DNA of 64,000 nucleotides, taken from assembly GCA_043769295.1 (NCBI GenBank), contig JAYVJL010000061.1, positions 1 through 64,000 of the forward strand, given 5' to 3'. Position 1 is the first letter of the stretch. The number at the start of each line of letters is the position of its first letter. A program made the position numbers and the translations under genes. Below the pieces are notes generated by a model, which had not been told where the DNA came from, did no database searches, and saw nothing but the letters and a program-made list of their open reading frames with translations. Below are positions 52,546 through 60,010 of the stretch, in pieces. This stretch comes from Aalborgiella sp043769295 (lineage in GTDB: Bacteria > Pseudomonadota > Gammaproteobacteria > Burkholderiales > Burkholderiaceae_C).

Positions 52546-52683
52546 TTAACGAGCCACCCCCAAAAATCGATCCAGTAATTCTGGCTGCTCTTGCAGGCTT
52601 TTGGCAGTCCCTTGGCGCACCACCGTTCCATGATCAAGCACCACGGCTGTATCGGAGATCGCCAGGATTGCCTGTGGATGATG
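52546..52683 (-). pseudogene. C-terminal fragment of a LivF-type ATPase
   Basis: The minus strand encodes HPQAILAISDTAVVLDHG then TVVRQGTAKSLQEQPELLDRFLGVAR and a stop at 52546. This is the end of a branched-chain amino-acid ATPase of a kind distinct from the two intact LivF genes. No Walker motifs exist upstream in any frame, so it is a degraded remnant. Confidence 0.65.
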
Positions 52684-52950
52684 CCGCCATCGACCTGCTG
52701 ATGGCCCACGCACTGCAAGCACAGCTCATCTGGATGCACACCGGTATTGGTAAGGCGTCGTTAGAATGCGTAGTCAGCCTGATGAAGAATTGATGACGTC
52801 CAACCGCATCTGGCTGGGCGGTTTGCCACCGGCGGTGGCACGCCAAATAGCCTGGAAGAATGGTGCCAAACTCTTCGGCTTGTCTGGTCGCAGACATTTT
52901 GGCGCTGACTCGCACGGTGAAAACCGTGTTGTCCTCTGCGTGGGTGAGCC
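52684..52950. other. Gene-free stretch between livF remnant and EamA gene
   Basis: Short frames exist on both strands but none resembles a protein I know; this is probably decayed coding DNA belonging to the same lost locus as the livF fragment. No repeat or RNA structure is visible. Confidence 0.5.
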
Positions 52951-53841
52951 TCAACTCTTACGGTTCACCAGCAACATCCCGGCGGCGACCAGTGCCAAGC
53001 CCATCACCAGTGGCAAAGTCATGGCTTCGCCCAGCCAGAAATTACCGATGAGCAAAGCAAATACCGGCGTTAAAAATACAAAGCCTGATATCTTGGTCGC
53101 CGGATAACGCCCGAGCAACCACATCCAGGTCAGGTAGCTGATGAAAGCGCCCAAAAGGGTTTGAATGACCATCGAGGTGATGGCAAAAGAACTCCACACC
53201 GGTGCCCACGACTCGCCAAGCGCCCAGGATATCCAGGGCAAGATAAGTGTGCTCACCCCCACTTGGTACAACAGCAGCTTTTCAGCAGACAAGCGCGCCA
53301 GCACACTGGTACGAATGACCACCGTGGTGAGACCCCAAAACAAGCCCGCCGCCAAGGCCAGGACATCGCCACGCCAATGACCCGCCGCTCCTTGGCTCAA
53401 GCCATCAGACAGGGCGACCGTCACCCCGCAAAAAGCCAGTATCAAACCCATCCATTGCGTTCTGCCCACTTTTTCAGTCGGCACCCACAGCGGCACCAGT
53501 ACCGCCACCCAAAAGGGGGAGGTGTATGTAAAAACCGTCAAACGCGACGCGCTGGTGTATTGCAATCCGCCATAAATGCAGCCAAACTCAACCGCAAACA
53601 AAAAACCAGCCAGCAAGCCGGGTATCAAGCTGCCGTCCCGCTGCCACAGCGGAATATTGCGGGCCTTACACCAGATGAGGAGCAGGAGGGTCGCACCACA
53701 AAACCGCAAGCTAGCCTGGAAAATAGGCGCAAGCTCAGCTAACGTCGCTTTCACAAGCACCTGCTGCGCGCCCCAAAACAAGCAGCAGGCGACGAGCAGC
53801 GCGATGGCGATGCTATCCAGATGTGGTTTGCGCTCAAACAT
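52951..53841 (-). CDS. EamA/DMT-family transporter
   Basis: A 296-residue membrane protein with ten predicted helices in two EamA repeats (first has VACCLFWGAQQVLVKATLAEL, second GLFWGLTTVVIRTS). Such proteins export amino acids or other metabolites. The ATG at 53841 is the natural start; the longer frame to 53892 overlaps the upstream oxidoreductase gene. It follows that gene by 13 bp and may be cotranscribed. Confidence 0.88.
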   Translation of the reverse strand: MFERKPHLDSIAIALLVACCLFWGAQQVLVKATLAELAPIFQASLRFCGATLLLLIWCKARNIPLWQRDGSLIPGLLAGFLFAVEFGCIYGGLQYTSASRLTVFTYTSPFWVAVLVPLWVPTEKVGRTQWMGLILAFCGVTVALSDGLSQGAAGHWRGDVLALAAGLFWGLTTVVIRTSVLARLSAEKLLLYQVGVSTLILPWISWALGESWAPVWSSFAITSMVIQTLLGAFISYLTWMWLLGRYPATKISGFVFLTPVFALLIGNFWLGEAMTLPLVMGLALVAAGMLLVNRKS

Positions 53842-53854
53842 GGACAGTTCCGTT

Positions 53855-54523
53855 TTACCCGGTCGCGGCAATTTGACGCAAGGCGCGCTCAAACACCTCC
53901 GCCGGCTGTCCGCCAGAGATCAGGTGCTTGTCATTGATGATGACTGCGGGCACGGAATGGATGCCCTGGTTCAGGTAAAACTGTTCTCGCGTGCGCACCT
54001 CGGTGGCGAATTCGTCTGTGGTCAAAATCTCAGCAGCACGAGCCGCATCAAGACCCACATCGGCCACCACACGCAGCAAAACCGCATGTGAGCCTGGGCT
54101 CTGACCATCGGTGAAATAAGCCTTGAAGAGGGCTTCTTTGAGCGCTTTTTGTTTGCACAGGTCTTCCAGTTCAGCCCAATGCAGCAGCCGATGGGCGTCA
54201 AACGTGTTGTAGATGCGGCTGCGGCCACCGCCAGCGTCGTCTGCCCGGCTGAAGGTGAAACCCACCGCAGCACCGCGCGCACGGATGTTTTCCCGGTTGG
54301 CATGGGCCTGCGCCGGGGTGATGGCGTATTTTTCAGTGATGTGTTCTGTGATCTCTTGGCCAATGGCCGGCATCTGCGGGTTCAGCTCAAAAGGCTGGAA
54401 ATGCAATTCAGTCTGGATCTCACCGCCCAGGCGCGCCAGCGCCTCATCCAGCGATTTCAGTCCAATCACACACCATGGGCAAGAAACATCGGAAACAAAA
54501 TCGATTTTGAGTTGGGAAGTCAT
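53855..54523 (-). CDS. DsbA-family oxidoreductase (FrnE type)
   Basis: A 222-residue thioredoxin-fold protein with the helical insert of FrnE/2-hydroxychromene isomerase relatives. The CxxC motif is CPWC at residues 15-18 (SDVSCPWCVIGL) and the cis-proline loop is IHSVPAVIIN. No signal peptide is present, so it acts in the cytosol. Its exact role is unknown. Confidence 0.88.
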   Translation of the reverse strand: MTSQLKIDFVSDVSCPWCVIGLKSLDEALARLGGEIQTELHFQPFELNPQMPAIGQEITEHITEKYAITPAQAHANRENIRARGAAVGFTFSRADDAGGGRSRIYNTFDAHRLLHWAELEDLCKQKALKEALFKAYFTDGQSPGSHAVLLRVVADVGLDAARAAEILTTDEFATEVRTREQFYLNQGIHSVPAVIINDKHLISGGQPAEVFERALRQIAATG

Positions 54524-54702
54524 GGATGGTCCTATGTGAAACACGTTAACACGTTGTGATGCGAGATTATGGGGATATTCACATGTTATGCCTGTCGCAC
54601 TGGTGTGCCAGTTTATGCTCGTTTATGCGCGACAACGCACATACCAAGTCAATGATTCGTTTTATAAATACAGTCCTTGCCAATGAATAATAGGAGTTCA
54701 TC

Positions 54703-55068
54703 ATGATGAAGAAAATTGTTCTTGCTGCCGTTGTTGCAGCATCTTTGAGTGGCTTGGCCACATCTGTCACTGCAGCGAATGTTGTTGTACAAGTCGCGCC
54801 ACCGGCGTTGCGCGCCGAGGTGGTGCCCGCGCCACGCCGTGGCTATGTGTGGGTAGCAGGGCATTGGGATTGGCGTAACCGCCGCCACCAATGGGTGCCG
54901 GGTACGTGGATTCGAGAGCGCCGCGGCTACATGTACAACCAGCCGGCGTGGGTCGAGCGTGATGGCCGATGGAACATGAACCGTGGCGGCTGGCGACGCA
55001 GCGACCGTGATGGCGATGGTGTCCCGAACCGGATGGATAGAGCGCCGGGCAATCCTAATCGGCAGTGA
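54703..55068 (+). CDS. Small secreted WxxGxW-repeat protein
   Basis: A 121-residue protein with a signal peptide (MMKKIVLAAVVAASLSGLATSVTA) and two or more aromatic WxxGxW repeats: YVWVAGHWDWRNRRHQWVPG, then YMYNQPAWVERDGRW and RGGW. This is the YXWQYY/BcpO-type family, envelope proteins of unknown role common in Burkholderiales. The C-terminus DRDGDGVPNRMDRAPGNP resembles a calcium-binding type-3 repeat. AGGAG precedes the ATG; a terminator follows. Confidence 0.8.
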   Translation: MMKKIVLAAVVAASLSGLATSVTAANVVVQVAPPALRAEVVPAPRRGYVWVAGHWDWRNRRHQWVPGTWIRERRGYMYNQPAWVERDGRWNMNRGGWRRSDRDGDGVPNRMDRAPGNPNRQ

Positions 55069-55074
55069 TAGAAC

Positions 55075-55110
55075 AAGCATACACCTGATATCGGTCAGGG
55101 TGTGCTTTTT
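55075..55110 (+). terminator. Rho-independent terminator after WxxGxW gene
   Basis: AAGCATACACC ... GGTGTGCTT with a mismatch, followed by TTTTT. Confidence 0.7.
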
Positions 55111-55131
55111 GAACAAACCCTAACCGCTTAA

Positions 55132-55605
55132 CTATCGCGGTTTCTTTCGGTTTTTCTTCAACGGGTTTGCAATCAACTTTAGAGCTAAATTCAAAGCCGC
55201 GCGCGCCAGCGCATCCGCTTCACCGTTGCGGTGGCGCGGTATCCACATCAGGCTGACGTGATCAAACGCCGCAAGAAGGGCGCGCGCTTCGTCATACAGG
55301 GAAGCCAAGCGAACCACAGGTTTGGAATTCGCGCTCCCCAGCTGCTCAATAAGAATGCTGTTGTCGCTGTACGCCAGCAGCGCCCTCGCGCCGCGAACCC
55401 CCAACTCGCGAAGCGCCGCTATCAAAGCCAACAGTTCTGCTTCGTTGTTGCACCCCCGGTCAGGCATCGCCTGTGACAGCGTATGACGCGTGCCATCAGG
55501 CTCAATCAGTACCGCGCCTATTGCCATGCGCCCAGGATTCGGCGAGGCGCTTCCGTCACAATAAATGACCCACGCATCTCGGACAGTGGAAACGGGATTG
55601 ACCAT
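55132..55605 (-). CDS. RNase HI-family ribonuclease
   Basis: A 157-residue RNase H-fold enzyme that would cleave RNA in RNA-DNA hybrids. The four catalytic acids are present: D17 in YCDGSASPNP, E55 in GCNNEAELLALIAAL, D81 in YSDNS and D131 in GEADALAR. The protein lacks the basic handle of E. coli RNase HI and is of the shorter reverse-transcriptase-like RVT_3 type. The ATG at 55605 is preferred to a GTG at 55620; neither has a strong ribosome-binding site. The very basic tail (LKKNRKKPR) is unusual. Confidence 0.88.
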   Translation of the reverse strand: MVNPVSTVRDAWVIYCDGSASPNPGRMAIGAVLIEPDGTRHTLSQAMPDRGCNNEAELLALIAALRELGVRGARALLAYSDNSILIEQLGSANSKPVVRLASLYDEARALLAAFDHVSLMWIPRHRNGEADALARAALNLALKLIANPLKKNRKKPR

Positions 55606-55724
55606 AAGGGGCAAAGTCACTGGAGACTGTCAAGTTCATGAACTGTAAAACGTAAGTTAAGCATATATGCGGCTTTGGTAATCCCATCGTAAATTAATTT
55701 GAGTTGTTCAGACTATCCCTAACG

Positions 55725-55779
55725 CATAGTTTGACCAAAAATAAAATAAAGCTAATCGCACTATTTTGGCCAAACTATG
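55725..55779. repeat. Long inverted repeat between RNase H and icmF genes
   Basis: CATAGTTTGACCAAAAATA (55725-55743) and TATTTTGGCCAAACTATG (55762-55779) are near-perfect inverted arms around an 18-base AT-rich loop. There is no T-tract and low GC, so it is not an ordinary terminator. Confidence 0.7.
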
Positions 55780-55807
55780 GTTAAGTCACAAAACTTAAAT
55801 ATTGAGC

Positions 55808-58800
55808 TTACATATTCCGTCGATACTGCCCACCCACCTCAAACAGCGCATTCGTGATCTGCCCCAGTGAGCAGACCCGCACGGCATCCATCAGCACCTC
55901 AAACACATTGGCGTTGGCAATCACCGCTTGTTGCAGGCGCTTGAGCATCGCGGGTGATTCGGCTGCGTGTTCGGTGTGGAAGGCTTCCAGCCGTTTGAGC
56001 TGGTTCTGCTTCTCTTCATCGGTCGAGCGTGCCAACTCCAGCTTGTCCTGCACCACATCGCCTTTGGGATTCCTGAAGGTGTTGACACCGATGATGGGCA
56101 GTTCGCCGGTGTGTTTCAGCATCTCGTAGTGCATGGATTCGTCCTGAATCCGCCCGCGCTGGTAGCCGGTTTCCATCGCCCCCAACACGCCGCCACGCTC
56201 GGCGATGCGTTCAAATTCCAACAGCACCGCTTCTTCCAGCAACTCGGTGAGTTCTTCGATGATGAAGGCGCCTTGCGATGGGTTTTCGTTCTTGGCCAAA
56301 CCCCACTCGCGGTTGATGATGAGCTGGATCGCCATGGCGCGGCGCACCGAGTCTTCAGTCGGCGTGGTGATGGCCTCGTCAAAGGCGTTGGTGTGCAGGC
56401 TGTTGCAGTTGTCGTAGATCGCAATGAGCGCCTGCAGCGTGGTGCGGATATCGTTGAACTGGATCTCCTGCGCATGCAGGCTGCGGCCACTGGTCTGGAT
56501 GTGGTATTTGAGCTTCTGGCTGCGTTCGTTCGCACCGTATTTCTCCTTCATCGCCACCGCCCAAATTCTTCGGGCGACGCGGCCCATCACGGTGTACTCG
56601 GGGTCCATGCCGTTGCTGAAGAAGAAAGAGAGATTCGGTGCAAAGTCGTCGATGTGCATGCCGCGTGCCAAATAGGCTTCGACAAAGGTGAAGCCGTTGG
56701 ACAACGTGAAGGCCAGCTGGCTGATCGGATTGGCACCGGCCTCGGCGATGTGGTAGCCAGAAATCGAGACACTGTAGAAGTTGCGGACCCGATTGTGGAC
56801 GAAGTACTCGGCAATGTCGCCCATCACTTTCAGGCTGAACTCGGTTGAGAAGATGCAGGTGTTCTGGCCCTGGTCTTCCTTCAAAATATCCGCCTGCACC
56901 GTGCCGCGCACGTTCTCCTGCACCCATTCCCTGATTTTGGCGGTCTCGGTCTCGGTCGGGTCACGGCTATTGTCGGTTTTGAACTTGGCGATGTTCTGGT
57001 CGATCGCCGTGTTCATGAACATGGCCAGAATGCTGGGCGCGGGGCCGTTGATGGTCATCGACACGCTGGTGGTGGGGCTGCACAGGTCAAAACCATCGTA
57101 CAGCACCCTCATGTCTTCCAGCGTGGCGATGGAGACACCGCTGTTGCCGACTTTGCCGTAGATGTCGGGGCGCAAATCAGGGTCGTTGCCGTAGAGCGTC
57201 ACCGAGTCAAAGGCGGTGGACAGGCGTTTGGCCGCCATACCCGAGCTGAGCAGCTTGAAGCGGGTGTTGGTGCGAAACGCATCGCCTTCACCGGCAAACA
57301 TGCGGGTCGGGTCTTCGCCCTCGCGCTTGAAGGCAAAGGTGCCGGCGGTGTAGGGGTAACTGCCGGGCACGTTGTCCAGCATCAGCCACTTTAGGATCTC
57401 GCCATGGTCTTCGTATTGCGGCAGGGCGACTTTGCGGATGGTGGTGCCGCTGAGCGATTTGCTGGTCAGCGCGGTGCGGATCTCTTTGTCGCGAATTTTG
57501 ACGACGTATTCGTCACCGGCGTAGGCTTTTTGCATGTCCGGCCATTGGGCGATGAGGTGGCGGGCATCGGCATCCATGCGTGATTTGCGGTGGCCAGCCA
57601 AGTCGAGTGCCGCTTCGGCGGCCGGCGCGCGGTCAGGCTTGTCGGTTTTAAGCATCGCGGCGGCGGCTTTGAGCTGCTGCACTTCACGTGCCAGTTGCGA
57701 CTGCTCACGCGCGCGTTTTTTGTAGCCGCGCACGGTGTCCGAGATTTCGGCCAGGTAGCGGGTGCGGGCGGCGGGTACGACGGGCGTTTGGTTGGTGCTG
57801 TAACGCACGCTAACGATCGGTAAAAGCCCGGTTTTGTTCGCTGGCAGCTTCAAACCGAGTGCAACCAGACGGGTTTTGAGGGCTTGGTACAGTGCCGTTA
57901 CCCCATCGTCGTTGAAGCGAGCCGCCATGGTGCCAAACACCGGCATTTGGTCGGCGGGCGTGGTCCAGGCTTCTTTGTTGCGCTGCACCTGCTTGGACAC
58001 ATCGCGCAAAGCGTCGAGCGAGCCTTTGCGGTCAAACTTGTTGATGGCGACAAACTCGGCAAAGTCTAGCATGTCGATTTTTTCCAGCTGGCTGGCGGCG
58101 CCAAACTCGGGTGTCATCACGTACATCGGCACATCGACGTGCGGCACAATCGCCGCGTCGCCCTGACCAATGCCCGAGGTTTCCACAATCACCAGGTCAA
58201 AGCCGGCACATTTGCAGGCGGCAATCACGCCGGGCAGAGCGGGGCTGATCTCGGAGCCGAATTCGCGGGTCGCCAAACTGCGCATAAAGACCCGCTGGCC
58301 GGAATCTTTGGCCGATTTCTCGGTGGTGTTCCAAGGGCTGATGGCATTCATGCGGATCCGGTCGCCCAACAGCGCGCCGCCGGTTTTGCGACGCGAGGGG
58401 TCGATGCTGATGACGGCGATGCGCAGGCTGTCGTTCAAATCCAAACGGAAGCGGCGTATCAGCTCGTCTGTCAGGCTGGATTTGCCTGCGCCGCCAGTAC
58501 CGGTGATGCCTAATACTGCTATTTTTTTAGTAGCAGCTTGGGCAATCAATTCGCCGGCTAGAGTCGGATTTACCGTGTTGTTTTCAAGTGCTGTGATGAG
58601 TTGCGATAGAGCACGCCAATTGGCGTCAGAATGGCCTTGGATAGCGTCTAATTTAATCGGTGCAAAACCGGTCAGATCTTTGTCGCAGCGCATCACCATC
58701 TCGCCAATCATGCCCTGCAAACCCATGCGCTGGCCGTCTTCAGGGCTAAAAATGCGGGAAACGCCATAGGCCTGCAGCTCGCGGATCTCGGGCGGCACAA

Positions 58801-59134
58801 TCACGCCGCCGCCGCCGCCAAAGACCTGAATATGTGCACCGCCCCGCGCTTTGAGCAGGTCGATCATGTACTTGAAGTACTCGACATGCCCGCCCTGGTA
58901 GGAGCTGATGGCAATGCCCTGCGCGTCTTCTTGCAAAGCGGCGGTGACCACTTCTTCTACGCTGCGGTTGTGACCCAGATGAATCACCTCGGCACCCATG
59001 CCCATGATGATGCGGCGCATGATGTTGATGGCGGCATCGTGCCCGTCAAACAGGCTGGCCGCGGTCACAAAGCGCACTTTGTGGGTCGGGCGGTAGTTGG
59101 CGAGGGCTTTGTAGTCGGCGGACAGGTCGGTCAT
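55808..59134 (-). CDS. icmF: Fused isobutyryl-CoA mutase
   Basis: IcmF isomerises isobutyryl-CoA and n-butyryl-CoA (some also isovaleryl/pivalyl-CoA) with adenosylcobalamin; it carries its own G-protein chaperone. The order is the known one: B12-binding domain (1-150, base-off histidine in FDGHDAAI near H32), MeaI-like GTPase with Walker A GTGGAGKSS near 211-219, then the large acyl-CoA mutase domain (YPYTAGTFAFKREGEDPTRM). The ATG at 59134 (MTDLSADYKAL) with GGAG upstream is chosen; a longer frame would run through the palindrome. The 17 residues just before Walker A (LAGELIAQAATKKIA) come from an interspersed repeat. Confidence 0.95.
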   Translation of the reverse strand: MTDLSADYKALANYRPTHKVRFVTAASLFDGHDAAINIMRRIIMGMGAEVIHLGHNRSVEEVVTAALQEDAQGIAISSYQGGHVEYFKYMIDLLKARGGAHIQVFGGGGGVIVPPEIRELQAYGVSRIFSPEDGQRMGLQGMIGEMVMRCDKDLTGFAPIKLDAIQGHSDANWRALSQLITALENNTVNPTLAGELIAQAATKKIAVLGITGTGGAGKSSLTDELIRRFRLDLNDSLRIAVISIDPSRRKTGGALLGDRIRMNAISPWNTTEKSAKDSGQRVFMRSLATREFGSEISPALPGVIAACKCAGFDLVIVETSGIGQGDAAIVPHVDVPMYVMTPEFGAASQLEKIDMLDFAEFVAINKFDRKGSLDALRDVSKQVQRNKEAWTTPADQMPVFGTMAARFNDDGVTALYQALKTRLVALGLKLPANKTGLLPIVSVRYSTNQTPVVPAARTRYLAEISDTVRGYKKRAREQSQLAREVQQLKAAAAMLKTDKPDRAPAAEAALDLAGHRKSRMDADARHLIAQWPDMQKAYAGDEYVVKIRDKEIRTALTSKSLSGTTIRKVALPQYEDHGEILKWLMLDNVPGSYPYTAGTFAFKREGEDPTRMFAGEGDAFRTNTRFKLLSSGMAAKRLSTAFDSVTLYGNDPDLRPDIYGKVGNSGVSIATLEDMRVLYDGFDLCSPTTSVSMTINGPAPSILAMFMNTAIDQNIAKFKTDNSRDPTETETAKIREWVQENVRGTVQADILKEDQGQNTCIFSTEFSLKVMGDIAEYFVHNRVRNFYSVSISGYHIAEAGANPISQLAFTLSNGFTFVEAYLARGMHIDDFAPNLSFFFSNGMDPEYTVMGRVARRIWAVAMKEKYGANERSQKLKYHIQTSGRSLHAQEIQFNDIRTTLQALIAIYDNCNSLHTNAFDEAITTPTEDSVRRAMAIQLIINREWGLAKNENPSQGAFIIEELTELLEEAVLLEFERIAERGGVLGAMETGYQRGRIQDESMHYEMLKHTGELPIIGVNTFRNPKGDVVQDKLELARSTDEEKQNQLKRLEAFHTEHAAESPAMLKRLQQAVIANANVFEVLMDAVRVCSLGQITNALFEVGGQYRRNM
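58518..58565 (+). repeat. Interspersed 48-bp repeat, copy K (in icmF)
   Basis: Hairpin CTGCTA ... TAGCAG (GCTATTTTTTTAGTAGC), then GGGCAATCAATTCGCCGGCTA and GAGTC. Translated on the minus strand as LAGELIAQAATKKIA immediately before the Walker A loop. Confidence 0.88.
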
Positions 59135-59158
59135 GGGTGGTCTCCAAGTCGGTATTTG

Positions 59159-59182
59159 ATTGACGTTTACGTAAACGTCAAT
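59159..59182. promoter_or_regulatory. 24-bp perfect palindrome upstream of icmF (LiuR-like operator)
   Basis: Two perfect 12-base half-sites ATTGACGTTTAC / GTAAACGTCAAT, 25 bp before the icmF start. It resembles operators I recall for MerR-type LiuR regulators of branched-chain amino-acid catabolism. Confidence 0.7.
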
Positions 59183-59207
59183 TGTAGGGTCTTTGAACAA
59201 TAAAAGC

Positions 59208-59234
59208 AAAAAAGGACGCCGAAACGTCCTTTTT
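59208..59234 (-). terminator. Terminator of the liv operon (probably bidirectional)
   Basis: AAAAAAGGACG-N6-CGTCCTTTTT, flanked by A and T runs, lies 18 bp after the livF stop. Confidence 0.85.
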
Positions 59235-59251
59235 ACAAACCAAGTGTGAAA

Positions 59252-59968
59252 TTAGCCACCCAGATAGGCGGCTTGCACGGCAGGGTCGTTTTGCAGCTTG
59301 TCGGCAGGACCATGAACTGAAATGCGACCATTTTCAAGCACGTAACCGTAGTCGGCTACATTCAGCGCCGCCGCTGCGAATTGCTCCACCAAAAGCATCG
59401 TCACGCCTTGGGCTTTCAGGCGCTTGATGATGTTGAAGACTTCTTCCACCAGAATCGGTGCCAAGCCCATGGATGGCTCATCCAGCAGAACCACTTCAGG
59501 GTTGAGCATGACGGCGCGTGCCATTGCCAGCATTTGCTGCTCGCCACCCGACAGCGTGCCTGCCAGCTGGGTGGTGCGCTCTTTCAACCGGGGGAACATC
59601 TCCAGCGCTTTTTGCAGGTCAGACTCGACGTCGCCTTTGGGGCGCGCATTGGTGTAGCGCACAAACGCACCCAGACGGATGTTGTCCAGCACGCTGAGCG
59701 TCGGGAAGACGCGCCGGCCTTCGGGCGAGTGCGCCAGACCCAGCTTGGCAATTTGGTGGGACTCCATTCCTGTGATGTCTTTGCCACCCAGGGTGATCTT
59801 GCCAGCAGTCGGTTTGATCATGCCAGATATGGCGCGCATGGTGGTGGTTTTGCCAGCACCGTTGGAGCCAATCAAGGTCACAACTTTGCCTTTGGGGACC
59901 TGGATGGAAATGCCATGAAGCACTTCAACCTTGCCGTAACCGGCTTCTAAGTTTTCAATGGTGAGCAT
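59252..59968 (-). CDS. livF: Branched-chain amino-acid ABC ATPase LivF
   Basis: A 238-residue ATPase: Walker A GSNGAGKTT near 34-42, signature LSGGEQQML, Walker B VLLDEPSMGLAP, and LVEQFAAAALNVADYGYVLENG, typical of LivF. It is the last gene of the main liv operon (livK-livH-livMG-livF) and is followed by a terminator and then icmF, whose product acts in valine-type carbon flow. Confidence 0.93.
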   Translation of the reverse strand: MLTIENLEAGYGKVEVLHGISIQVPKGKVVTLIGSNGAGKTTTMRAISGMIKPTAGKITLGGKDITGMESHQIAKLGLAHSPEGRRVFPTLSVLDNIRLGAFVRYTNARPKGDVESDLQKALEMFPRLKERTTQLAGTLSGGEQQMLAMARAVMLNPEVVLLDEPSMGLAPILVEEVFNIIKRLKAQGVTMLLVEQFAAAALNVADYGYVLENGRISVHGPADKLQNDPAVQAAYLGG

Positions 59969-60010
59969 AGGGGATCGTTCCTGTTGTCAATTCGATCAAT
60001 CGATAAGGCA

